A DNA stretch of 12,555 bases from Ginkgo biloba. Its lineage: Eukaryota; Streptophyta; Ginkgoopsida; Ginkgoales; Ginkgoaceae. Positions 1 through 9,113 of the stretch are shown in pieces (the stretch's first letter is position 1; every line of letters starts with the position of its first letter). The notes beneath the pieces were generated by a model. The model had not been told where the DNA came from, ran no database searches, and saw only the letters and a list, made by a program, of their open reading frames with translations. Location of the stretch: positions 45,828,767-45,841,321 of the forward strand of contig JANKJI010000006.1 of assembly GCA_024626585.1 (NCBI GenBank). The letters are read 5' to 3'. The position numbers and the translations under genes are program-made.

Positions 1-430
1 TTAAATAATTAATACTATAAGTGATGATATTTAAATATATAAGAACATATGAATTTCATGCATAATATCTCAATCTACATACCCCATATAATTAATTCTA
101 GTCCTGAACTATATATAACATATTCATACACACACACACACACACAACATAAAAACATACATGTATATACACATCTAATCTATGTAAAATAAATTTTATT
201 ACTACATAGTTTTAATAAGTTCTATTATATTATTATATCTAATAGTATGTTATATATAGTATATAAATTATATATTATTTATTATCATATAAATGATATA
301 ATATATAATATATATTATATTTATTAGTATATATATTTATAAGTTATTAAAAATAATTTTATAATACGATATATTATTAAAATAATTTTCTCAAGATAAT
401 TGGAACTAACAATTTATGCTAAAAAAATAA
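1..430. other. Very AT-rich gene-free block
   Basis: This stretch is made almost wholly of A and T from about 180 to 420, with many short alternating TA runs that could pair with themselves (for example 290-345). Every frame is closed by stops on both strands. It could be matrix-attachment-like or simply decayed intergenic DNA; the sequence does not tell these apart. Confidence 0.7.
129..146. repeat. (CA)9 microsatellite
   Basis: Nine perfect CA units follow a short TA-containing lead-in. It is a simple sequence repeat with no sign of function. Confidence 0.95.
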
Positions 431-751
431 AAGTTTGAAGGAATTAAATAATGTTAAGTATAATAAAAACTATCCTTATTACTAAATTTGAGTAAGAATA
501 ATGCTTAAATTGTATTGCATGATGTTTTAATGGTTTTTGGTATTATAGATAGTACATTTGAATAAATATAATTATGGTATTGTAGACATGGCATCCGAAG
601 ACATTGGTGGAAGGAAGATATTTTAAATATTTACCTTACAAAGTATGAAATGTTATTATGATCATTCTATTAATTTTTTTATTTATAGAAATATCTATTA
701 GGAATAATTATATAATGTATATTAACTTTACCGATTTACCAAATGTGAGTC

Positions 752-1095
752 CTCGGGAGGGAAGAATGCAATGGCCAAATAACAAGAAGACAAAAATCAT
801 TAAATGGATGCGATCAGAATTTTGTATTCCACACATAATTCAAAGATTCGCTTACAGGCTCACGTATATTCTTCATTTTAGATTTGTATGCAGCTTCTTC
901 CATGGATGATTACTTTTGTGATTGTTTTGAATGATGACAAATTTTATGCCATTTGTTTTCAACGCAAGTGTAATTTCGCATAGGCGATATGGTCGAAAGA
1001 ATTGATTAATAGACAATAAATCTGTTCCTTATTGGATGTAAAGATGATTTTAAAAAGGTGAACGCATTGAATGGTTGACATCACTATAAATATTG
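752..1095 (+). repeat. Direct repeat R1, copy 1
   Basis: This segment matches 1293-1637 along its whole length. Shared blocks include ATGGCCAAATAACAA near the start, CATTTTAGATTTGTATGC in the middle and GAATTGATTAATAGA near the end. By hand, about five in six bases match over the first 150, and many of the differences are C/T or G/A changes. The sequence from here to the start of the second copy is 541 bp, so this may be one full unit followed by a shortened second one. An 83-codon open frame starting at 658 runs through it but is broken in the second copy and resembles no protein I know, so I do not call it a gene. Confidence 0.9.
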
Positions 1096-1292
1096 AGCAT
1101 CCAAAAGGAAATCTTTGGGCGAACATTCACATGATGAAAAGAAACTGTTATTTTTAAGGGATAAAATTTTATAGATACTTGATGTCATTAGCAGATATTA
1201 GGGCATGTTTATACACTCTCTCAGTGTCGATGGCCTCATACCAGTGTTATTGCATTACTAAAGATAGGTCCTATCAAATCTTAAATAGGAGG
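1096..1292. other. Spacer between R1 copies
   Basis: No gene or recognisable element is seen here. I could not align it with the sequence just upstream of copy 1 or just downstream of copy 2, so it is either the rest of a 541-bp unit present once or unrelated sequence. Confidence 0.5.
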
Positions 1293-1637
1293 CTTAGGGA
1301 GGTAAGAATGAAATGGCCAAATAACAATAAGATAAAAATTATGAAATGAATACGATTAGAATTTTGTACGCCACGCACAATTCAAAGCTTTACTTACAAA
1401 CTCACATATCTCCTTCATTTTAGATTTGTATGCAATTTCTTCCATGGTTTATTGCTTTTGTGAATGCTTCGAATGAAGACAAAATTTATGCCATTTATTT
1501 TTAGCGCAGGTGTAATTTTCCACAGGTGATATGGTGGAAAGAATTGATTAATAGATAGTAAAGTTGTTCCTTAACGAATGTAAAGATGATTTTAAAATAG
1601 TGAACACATTGAATGGTGGACATCACTATAGTTATTG
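1293..1637 (+). repeat. Direct repeat R1, copy 2
   Basis: This is the second copy of the repeat at 752-1095, in the same orientation, offset by 541-542 bp. Matching ends at the CATCACTATA..TATTGA block (1621-1637); beyond this the two flanks differ. The near-constant offset across the copy means few insertions or deletions have accumulated. Confidence 0.9.
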
Positions 1638-1890
1638 AATCACTAACCTTTATACAGAATTATAAGGTTGAATTAACTTTTAAATATTATAATTAAAATA
1701 TTCAATTAAAAAAAATAGAGATTAGCTATACCAAATAATTAAACATTATATTTTTACATGCAATTACTAATCATAGATTATTGAGGTTTAGACCTTATTA
1801 ATCCTTATAACATATTTTCCTAGTGGTTTAAAAAAAGTAAAAAATAAATAAAAATTTTGATGCAAAATAGGTATTCAAATAATTGAATCT

Positions 1891-2549
1891 AATAAAAGTA
1901 ATAGAGAAAACTTCTAATCATCCCTTCAAAATATGCTCTATAAAAATTTTGTGGCATCTCATTAAATATTGTTAGTTCTTGAATTCTTTCCGAATAACAA
2001 CAAGGGAAGCATTTTGTTTATGAGAAGGAGGAATGGAAATTTGCCCACTTATTGATGTATGATAAACACAAATGTTATAATTAATCTATGTTGTCTAATA
2101 TTTAAAAAAGGATTCGAATTTTCATAAAAAATATTTATGAGAGGAATGCAAATGTTAAAAAGTTCTTTTCACAACTATTAGGTATTTTTTCTTAAAGTTG
2201 ACTTATTTTAATTTTTTACAATAGGGATACATTGTTCATTGGCTAATATGTTTCCTATAAAAGATTTGAACAACTTCCAATGTTATGAAAGTGACTATTA
2301 AAGAAATACTTAATGACTAACAAATTAAATGGTATTATAAAAGCCTTTGTAGAGAAATGATTTAGAGGAATGTAAGAACATGATAATAGTTTACAATGTA
2401 CAGTTGTGTTTTAGCCATGGTATATATCATTATTAGGATCTACTAATTATACAAAATAAATTACTAAGGGTTTAATGTGTATGAAAAGGCCCTGGGGGTC
2501 ATTAAATATTATTATAGAAACCACATGAGTGATAACAAATTAAATGGTA
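1891..2549 (+). repeat. Tandem repeat R2, unit A
   Basis: This is the first of two adjoining units. It aligns with 2550-3235 from the AATAAAAGTAATAG block through CCCTTCAAAATA, GTGGCATCTCATTAAA, GACTTATTTTAAT, GCTAATATGTT, GATTTAGAGGAATGTAAGAA and on to GAGTGATA near the unit end. Roughly three quarters of the bases match by eye. No frame stays open and no known protein is visible. The unit could be a non-coding part of an old transposon or simply a local duplication. Confidence 0.85.
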
Positions 2550-3235
2550 ATATTAAAATAGAAAAAAATTCCAATTATCCCTTCAAAATACACTCTATCA
2601 TATTGTAGTGGCATCTCATTAAAGATCCATAATTCTTAAATTATTTCTTAACAATAATGAGAGAAACATTTTCTATATTAAAGGGAGCGATGTAAATTTT
2701 CCTTCTTATTGAATTATAATAAGAACAATAAAGAGTTATTCCGAACCTTTATTCTCTAGTATTCTAATAAAGGTTATGTTTTGTAAGAAAAATGTTTGTA
2801 AGAGGAAGGGTAAATGTTAAAAAATTATTTTCACTACTATTAAGTTCCCCCCCCCTCCCCCTGCAACCCCACCCACTTTTCTTTTTTTTAAAATTTGACT
2901 TATTTTAATGTTTTCATAGCTACATTATTCATTAGCTAATATGTTCTTTATAAAAGATTTTAACATTTTCCAATGCCATGAAAATGATCATTCAAGTAAA
3001 TTTTGAAGTCTAATTAATCATGTGGTAATATAAATGTATATAGAGAAGTGATTTAGAGGAATGTAAGAATATGAAAATGAATTATAGAATATGGTTGTCT
3101 TTTGGCCATAGTATATATCATTCTTAAAATCTAGTGCTTGCAAGAAAATAAGGTACTAACTCTTTAACGTGTATGAAAAATCCCCAAAGGGGTAACTTTA
3201 GGTTCTTATACAAACCATAGGAGTGATATAAGGGG
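2550..3235 (+). repeat. Tandem repeat R2, unit B
   Basis: This second unit directly abuts unit A with no spacer I can define. It is slightly longer, mainly because of a C-rich insertion at about 2847-2877 that unit A lacks (the matching place in A is near 2185-2195). The end of the match is the CCATAGGAGTGATA block at 3217-3230; the boundary is good to about 10 bp. Confidence 0.85.
2847..2877. repeat. C-rich tract inside R2 unit B
   Basis: Nine Cs, a T and five Cs are followed by a CCCC-A-CCCA stretch. It is strikingly C-rich in a strongly AT-rich setting and is missing from the sister unit, so it arose or was inserted after the duplication. Homopolymer length at such sites is also prone to sequencing error. 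Confidence 0.9.
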
Positions 3236-3514
3236 TACTTTTTATTAATAAATTTTTAAAATTATATATAATAACATATGCAATTGGTTTATGCTTTCTT
3301 TTCCTTTTTTTTAAAGATTTGTATATATAAAGAGGGGTTTGGATAAAAATGAATCTAGAAGACAAAGAGGAGGCTATTTCCATGATCTTCTTAGGAATCA
3401 ATTCAAAAAAAGAAAATTTGGTTGAAGGGAATGATTTACATGACTACATATTCTTATAACCCTTATGAGGATATACATCCATCAGTAATATCTTGAGAAT
3501 AAGAACTCCATACA
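3236..3514. other. Gene-free stretch with a 36-codon open frame
   Basis: The only item of note is a short plus-strand open frame at 3349-3459 (36 codons plus stop, starting MNLEDKEEA), preceded by a TATA-like TATATATAAAG at about 3322-3332. The peptide is acidic and I recognise no family. In DNA this AT-rich a TATA-like string is expected by chance, so I do not call it a gene. Confidence 0.4.
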
Positions 3515-3519
3515 CACTA
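3515..3519 (+). mobile_element. Possible CACTA-type transposon terminus
   Basis: CACTA is followed 15 bp later by TAGCAACGG and then by repeated CATCGCTA/CGTTGCTA words. Plant En/Spm (CACTA) elements typically start with CACTA and carry short subterminal repeats of this TAGCAACGG type. The flanking three bases (ACA) would be the target duplication. I found no convincing inverted partner: TAGTG at 3740-3744 lacks both a matching flank and matching inner sequence. The call rests on word-level likeness only. Confidence 0.25.
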
Positions 3520-3544
3520 GTACATTGGATATCATAGCAACGGA

Positions 3545-3886
3545 TATTTCTCCCATCGCTACACAAGGAGTAAAGTAGTTTGTTTCCATCGCTAGACGAT
3601 GGGAATAGCAAAGTCTATTTCTCTCGTTGCTATCTGATAGAGTAAAGTAGTTTCTTTTCTTCGCTAGACGATAGGAATGGTGGGGCCTTGTAAAGTCAAA
3701 GAATATGACTCATATTTTTTGTCTCTTTGTAATGAAAATTAGTGGGACCCGACAAAGTCAATATGTTTTTCGTTGATATGTGGCAAAGCAAAGCAGTTTG
3801 TTTCTGTCGCTAGACAACATGAATGGTAGGGCCTTATAAAGTCAAAATATATGACTTAGATTTTTTGTCTCTTCATTATAAAAATT
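3545..3886 (+). repeat. Degenerate short tandem repeat, three units
   Basis: Three units (about 3545-3614, 3615-3760 and 3761-3886) share a fixed layout: a TAAAGTAGTTT-like word at 3571, 3643 and 3789, each exactly 18 bp before TCGCTAGAC at 3589, 3661 and 3807. Units two and three also share GGCCTT.TAAAGTCAAA, ATATGACT and TTTTTTGTCTCTT, giving a 146-bp period, while unit one is cut short at 72 bp. The first unit holds a perfect 6-bp stem hairpin at 3586-3602 (CCATCG / CGATGG around CTAGA). Confidence 0.85.
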
Positions 3887-5364
3887 GGATTAAGAATCAA
3901 CTATGTTTGGATGCCAGGTCAAGGACCAGAATTATCATTAGGGTCTAAGGAGTGATAACCCTTGGCATAACTGTCCTAATACAAAATCTTATATATGTAA
4001 AGTTGAAATTGGCAATGCCATAATAGAATAAAAAAAATTCAACAATTAGAGAAGCAAGTGGATTATTTGAGTAGTCCTAAATCCTCCACTTGCTAATGGA
4101 GAACTAATCAATATTGAGGCAGTTGGGAGGGCTGCCCAACATTATCTGAGAGTCATTAATTAAAAATTAAAGGAAGACTCAAGTTAATGATAAAAAGTCC
4201 ATCTTTGTTCTAGGATCAACTAGGAACACACATCCATGTAAAATAAATAACTTAATAACTTCCCTTGTTCCATTATTAGTGAATATTAAATAGCAACATT
4301 GATATTGGATGTGTATACCCATTTGGGAAAAGTACTTGAATTAGTGATAGTGCTTGCACTATAAGGTGGATTCAAGTGTGGTTTGCACTCATTATGGTTA
4401 AGTTGCACCCAATTTCCATACCCCCAACCTCATAAGGATGCGTGGCCTTCCTCAACTTGAGACCCAACAAAAAAACTAAAACAAAAGGGCTTTTTTAAAT
4501 TGAAAAGAACACTATTTTTAGGGTTTATAGTGGTCATGGAATTTAAGGTTAATAAAAATCTATGTAGGGTTTATAGTGGTATTGGAATCAAGACTCCTTT
4601 TCTCATCCCATCATGATAAAGTTCCTACAGTGATATTTTTGTTTCATTATCAAAATTTTAGTGAGTATGCATATATACCCATGGTTCTTAAGTATCCAAA
4701 TAAGAGATACTCACTGGTACCTAGCATCCCCTTGTCTCCATGGATCCATTTAACTTTGTTAACTACATAGTTCTAGGCTAGGGTAGTTATTTTGATAACC
4801 ACCTTTGCATACCCTCATTTGGTTGCCTTAAATTCTATACATTCAATTATCTTAATATTATGCTTTGTCTCTGAGCCAATGTTTACATTCTTCATAAATT
4901 TGTCCCAATTCATTCTATTCCAAATGATAGTTGAAATTCATTTCAAACAATGTAGGGATCAAATCTAAATTTCTCCTTATTTGGTCAAAATTGTAGAGTG
5001 GCTTGACTTTGCATCATAAGGTAGGGGACTGGATTGTGTATAGAATATTGTTATATTCCTCAAAGTGGGCAGAGGTAAAATTCATTGAATATTTCTTGTG
5101 TGTCAATACACTAAGAAGAGGGCATGTAATATGCCTTTTGTTACATCCATTTAATGAAGAGAGCAATGCAATAGAGGAAAGATCATTCTATTTAACGGAG
5201 TACACAATGAGATAATGTTATTTAATGAAACACACAAATGAAATTAATGTTCCATATGGTGTAGAAGATGCATACATTTTGTAAAACACTTTATATACAT
5301 CCTTATATTTTTAAATACATTTTTATTTATGTAAAAAATAATTATATATATAAATAATTTAGTA
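3887..5364. other. Gene-free stretch with small hairpins
   Basis: All frames are short and none resembles a known protein; the longest open runs (4576-4770 and 5003-5215, plus strand) have no recognisable motif. Structures seen are a 9-bp stem with a 23-base loop (GCAAGTGGA at 4053-4061 with TCCACTTGC at 4085-4093), a 6-bp stem at 4122-4140 (GTTGGG / CCCAAC), and a 16-bp direct repeat described separately. Confidence 0.6.
4519..4580 (+). repeat. 16-bp direct repeat, 46 bp apart
   Basis: TAGGGTTTATAGTGGT occurs at 4519-4534 and again, identically, at 4565-4580, and both are followed within two or three bases by TGGAAT. The word contains one unit of the plant telomere sequence (TTTAGGG) in the first copy, but there is no array, so a telomeric origin is not supported. 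Confidence 0.85.
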
Positions 5365-5388
5365 ATATATATATATATATATATATAT
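5365..5388. repeat. (AT)12 microsatellite
   Basis: Twelve perfect AT units sit in an AT-rich stretch that also holds shorter TA runs at 5342-5352. Confidence 0.95.
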
Positions 5389-7330
5389 TCACATGATTAT
5401 TTCTTCATGCATTCACTTGTTCAATAATTAAATTTTATCTTTACATTTTAAAATATAAGAAAAATGAAAAATATGTAAAAATTTAAATTTGAAATAGTTT
5501 TATTGTGAACTTACCTCTTCTTTGACATAAAAAACTCCAAATTAAAGATGACAGTGTAGGATAACGTCAGAAATAAATGTAGGATTGGTTTTTGGTGTGT
5601 GGGATCAAACTTTGCTCTACCAATTTTTCTTTGCATTGTAAAGAGAATATGTTATAGGAGGGAATTCATTGTTAGAAAAAAGTGCATGATTTGCTTGATC
5701 GAACAATTGTTTTTCCAATTCAATTTTTGAAAAAAATGGCTCACAGGTATTTTTCTTTTCAAATTCAAATTTTTGGGCAACATATTTTTGACCAAACAAA
5801 TTGTGTGCCTGAACTCTTGTTCCTCAAAAAAATTTTGGCCTCCTTTTCTTTGCCTAAAATAATGTCACATTAACTTGCTTTCATGCATATAATACATAAA
5901 ATATCTACTTCATTGTGAAACTATTGATGTTATCTTATGTTTTTCAAAATTATAAATCCTTTTCTTTTTAAATGATTATATTATATTGAAGGGATAATAC
6001 ATATTTATATAATTATCAAGGAGGTTATTTAAAACTTAAGATTTATTTTTTCTAATATTAAAATTTATAGTTATTTATACTACCATGGGATGGTATAGCT
6101 ATAGAAGTTATCCATTTCGTTATAAAATTGTGGGCTATAATTTCTATGCAAATAATCAAAACTAAAATGTAAGTCATCATTTAGTGAGATCTATAGTATT
6201 GATAAAAGATTTGTTCAGATGAAAGTGAGGTCCCTATTGAGGCCTATTAGAGTCAATTTCTTGAGAGGGCTTTTGAATGCCTTTTTCAATACCATCCATC
6301 ACAACCTTATTCTTATGATCTATTATAACACTTGAGGAGCAATGAGGTCAACATGATTTTCCTTCTTCTTATTATCATGCATGTATCTAAATTGTGTGTT
6401 GGTGTTGACGATTATTTAGTGTTATAGGAAAGACCTATATAATAATTCACTATATAATTAGTTTTTATTTCTCTAGCTAAGAAAATATGTTTCTTTTGCT
6501 AAAAACTATTCTCCTAAATTATTACAACATTAAAATATAATTTACTTATTTTTTCAAAAAATATATCCTCTTTTATGTTTAATTTGAATTTTTGTTGGAG
6601 AATAAATTCTTATATACTTTTTGTTCTTCTTTTGAATTTTTTAAAATGTTCATCAAAACCCAAAAATATAAAACTAACTTCCCTTTAGAATATATACTTT
6701 GATTGCATGAGAAAGATTGCATGCTTGTATAAGTGGTGCATGAGTATGATGTGCATGACTATCCACTCTATTTTTAGAACCATGAGGGTCCTTATAAGGA
6801 TGCCTTGAGCTATGAATTTTTACACACGTATTCCTCTCCTTATTGAATTACTGCAAGTTTGAAGTCTTATATCTTATCTTTTGATTTTTATATTCTTATC
6901 AAGTAATTTCTTGTTATATTCTTTATTTTGGTTAGAATCCATATTAGTATCATAACTATGTATATGCAAATTTGTATTCGATCTAGTTTCTTAGTAGAAA
7001 AGTCGCACATGCAGATTTTGCATGTTCGTGTGATTAGTTTTCTAAGTTTTTATCATTGAGAAAAAGGCATGACGGTAAAAAGAAAGGCACGACACTTAGG
7101 AGAAGGAATAATGCTTGATTGTGCATAAATTAAAATTTGTCTAAAGGCTAGATTTTATAGTTGGGGTCAAAATTCTACTTGAGACTTGATCTACTGAGGT
7201 CATCTTGACCTCTTTTACCTACATATACTTGATCAAGTTCTTATATGACATGGTTTTGTCTTTATTCCAATCGATTTCCTCTAGATTCTTATCATATGAG
7301 AATTTTTAAGTTATGAATTCTATTGAATTT
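5389..7330. other. Long gene-free stretch
   Basis: I find no gene, RNA or clear element over this AT-rich 1.9 kb. Short open frames on both strands at 5617-5873 overlap each other and resemble nothing. At 6701-6757 there is a cluster of GCATG words, including a direct repeat of GATTGCATG (6701-6709 and 6715-6723). The right-hand part may include the 5' LTR of the gag-bearing element that follows, but without a second LTR copy its left end cannot be placed. Confidence 0.5.
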
Positions 7331-7341
7331 GTTGTATTCAT

Positions 7342-7354
7342 TGGTATTAGATTA
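7342..7354 (+). promoter_or_regulatory. Possible degenerate primer-binding site
   Basis: TGGTATTAGATTA resembles the initiator-Met tRNA primer-binding site used by most plant Ty3/gypsy and Ty1/copia elements (TGGTATCAGAGC at the start), with about three mismatches. It follows TTCA, and CA is the usual LTR 3' end, and lies about 180 bp before the first gag-like codons, a sensible leader length. These agreements are suggestive, but a 13-base match with three mismatches in AT-rich DNA is weak. Confidence 0.25.
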
Positions 7355-7519
7355 GTTTTGCTCTTGGGTGAGAACTATTTTATTGATTATTTACATTTTG
7401 AAATTTATATTTTTGTTGTTAATTTGGATTTCTATGGTCAATACGTGACCCATGATACAGACTACATAGTAAGTCGTAGATAAGTAATGTTGGAGCATAA
7501 GGTGGATTAGGTTCAACTC

Positions 7520-8230
7520 ATGGCGAAGAAATGAAATGAAGAGGGAGAAGAAAGCGACTCAACAAATGATGATTGAGATAGTGAACCTCATGGATCAATT
7601 ATAGACTCAACATATGGAATCAATATTGAATCCTTTGTGTTCAAATTCTGTGCCTCCTCCTCCTCCTCCTCTTTCCTCTTTATCTCATTCTAGCATTTCT
7701 CATAGATAAAATTCGTCTTCTCCTAATGTATTTATCCAACTTTAAGATCCTACCCTTTTTGGGTAGAATCTGAGGTGGATATAAAATAAATTTATGGGAA
7801 GATGGATTCTAAATCCATTGAGTATTGGATTTATTCTCTTTAAGTTTATTATTCTTCTCAACGTTATCCTAGGATGCAAAAAAGTATATTTTCCAAGCAT
7901 AAAATGTCTAGGAATCTATTATTATGGTGGGAAACCTTTTGTCAAGAGATGCAAAAAGATAATAAACCATCCATTTATTATTGGATAAATTTAAAAAAGG
8001 AGCTTAGGAATATTTTTTGTCCTTTAGAATATGAAGATGAATTGTATTTGACTTGATAGGATTTGAGACAAAAGGTAGGACAATCATTGTTTAATTCTAA
8101 TGAGGAATTTAAAGACTTGAACATTTGTTTAAAAATTAGGGAGCCTAAAAAAGAGAAATTTCTAAAATTTACAGGAGGCCTTCGCACCTAAATTTGGCAT
8201 AAAGTTGAAATTTTTACTTTATGTTCTTTG
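7520..8230 (+). pseudogene. Decayed Ty3/gypsy gag (retrotransposon Gag domain)
   Basis: Gag is the retrotransposon capsid protein that packages element RNA into cytoplasmic particles. A charged, Gln/Met-rich start (ATG at 7520 in one frame, longer open frame from 7536) leads to a Pro run at 7653-7670. A frame change between about 7700 and 7757 joins it to the capsid-like part. That part shows YGKMDSKSIEYW (7793 on), then RNLLLWWETF with the conserved Trp pair at about 7925, a W..LK.ELR..FCP.EY block to 8053, DLRQKVGQS after a double stop, EEFKDL, and IWHKVEIF (about 8192-8215). In-frame stops lie at 7602, 7787, 7841, 8054, 8057 and 8189. Spacing of the Trp pair, the F.P.EY block and the GQS motif is that of the plant retrotransposon Gag family. 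The zinc knuckle and everything downstream are missing, because the frame runs into the opposing gag at about 8230-8240. It is not functional. Confidence 0.8.
7653..7670 (+). repeat. (CCT)6 encoding a proline run in gag
   Basis: Six perfect CCT units lie in the reading frame of the gag N-terminal part and encode six prolines. Proline-rich linkers between the N-terminal part and the capsid domain are common in plant Gag proteins. Confidence 0.9.
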
Positions 8231-8241
8231 TAAGAGACCTA

Positions 8242-8493
8242 CCACTTTTCTTCCAAAGTTAATTAAGACTCGAAATACACTTCCAAATCTCGAATCCACA
8301 CATCAACTTTTTTGGCATCGATGGAACCATCAAAGGGGACAAGATTGATCTTGGTATGAAATTGAATGAGTTATTTAGGAGCTAGTGAAAACGAAGTAGG
8401 ATCATTTAAATCCTATTGTTTCAATTTAGCTTGAAGAACGGCAACAACTTGGGATAGGTGGTCAGAATCCTATTGGGAACACTTTTTAGCCAT
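8242..8493 (-). pseudogene. Decayed Ty3/gypsy gag, 5' part, opposite strand
   Basis: Reading the minus strand from ATG at 8493, one frame of 84 codons contains KINLVPFDGS (residues 48-57), WIRDLEVYF (66-74) and LTLEEKW (78-84). FDGS, the WI..LE.YF block and the LT.EEK block, in this order and spacing, are typical of the N-terminal half of the plant Gag capsid domain. Stops occur at codons 8, 27, 41 and 77, with another just after (85); no frameshift is needed. The residues differ from the plus-strand gag next to it at the matching block, so the two are probably from different families. Likeness ends near 8240, exactly where the plus-strand gag ends; the second half of the protein is absent. 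The lineage within Ty3/gypsy cannot be told from this fragment. Confidence 0.8.
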
Positions 8494-8786
8494 GGTGTAT
8501 ACATACTAAAAGTATTTTTTGGAATTGTTTTTAAAGAAAAAACTTTAAAAATGAAGGGAAAGTATGTGTGGGGGGAAGAATAGAAAAAATGGGAACCAAT
8601 GGCAAAGAGAAGGAGTCAAACGGGCTTATAAATTGTCTTAAAAAGAGTTTAGCTCCTTTGACGCTTAAAACATGGTTTCAGGGGCTCACAATGTGACCAC
8701 GGGCAGGGCAAAGGAAAAAAAAAAAAATTAAGTGACCAAAGTTTTCAACTTTAGGTGAATAAAATTAAATTTTTTGAATACATTTG

Positions 8787-8960
8787 GGCCCAACGGCTGC
8801 CGTGGCCTGCTCAAGGCCTGCGCATCGCCCGCGAGGGTCGCGCGACCTCTCGCGGCCACGAGAGGGTGGGAGAGAGGTTGGAAATAGACAAGAAGGGTCG
8901 CCCAGCCCTGAGGAAGATGAGGGAGAGTCGCCCAACTACTAGAAGGCTGTGGATTCAGTG
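8787..8960. other. GC-rich island
   Basis: A sharp change in base composition: G and C dominate for about 170 bp with many CpG steps (for example 8828-8855), between AT-rich flanks. CpG steps are otherwise rare in the window, as expected in old methylated plant repeats, so this part is either younger, conserved or under different mutation pressure. Confidence 0.85.
8829..8855. repeat. 27-bp imperfect palindrome
   Basis: A 12-bp perfect palindrome (GGTCGCGCGACC, 8836-8847) is extended on both sides by CCGCGAG and CTCGCGG, with a single unpaired T at 8848. As one strand it would form a long GC stem with almost no loop; as duplex it is a two-fold symmetric site. Confidence 0.9.
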
Positions 8961-9113
8961 CAACATAAAAAAACCCACCCAAAACACTTGAAAAATCCGT
9001 TTGAAAGGAAGAAAAATGCCTTGGTATGGAAAACTAGTTATGGTAGACTGTGTGGCTTGAAACATGAGCAAAGAGGTCGCCCAACTATGATAGACACTGT
9101 GGGGAGGTCGCCC
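8836..9113. repeat. GGTCGC motif recurring at about 30-bp steps
   Basis: GGTCGC or AGTCGC starts at 8836, 8896, 8926, 9075 and 9106; all but the first continue CCC. The spacings are 60, 30, 149 and 31 bp, close to multiples of 30. Surrounding bases also agree in part (CCCAACTA after two of them; a G/A-rich run before each). This looks like a decayed minisatellite with a unit near 30 bp. Confidence 0.7.

Noticed and set aside
588-640. Short peptide MASEDIGGRKIF from the ATG near 588, slightly like a Copia integrase (GG.RYF).
   Set aside because: The frame closes after 12 codons, the next residues do not follow the integrase pattern, and no other Copia motif lies nearby.
658-909. 83-codon open frame on the plus strand across the start of R1 copy 1.
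   Set aside because: The matching part of R1 copy 2 carries stops in this frame, and the peptide resembles no known protein.
3740-3744. TAGTG as the right terminus of a CACTA element starting at 3515.
   Set aside because: The inner sequence is not an inverted copy of the left end and the 3-bp flanks (ACA and GGA) do not match.
129-5388. CA and AT simple repeats as regulatory elements or part of a CRISPR-like array.
   Set aside because: They are plain microsatellites without spacers or associated genes, as expected in a plant genome.
8560-8620. TTGGTTCCCA on the minus strand (about 8590-8600) as a primer-binding site for the minus-strand gag element.
   Set aside because: It fits neither the initiator-Met pattern nor any other tRNA 3' end I can name beyond the opening TGG, so it is not supported.
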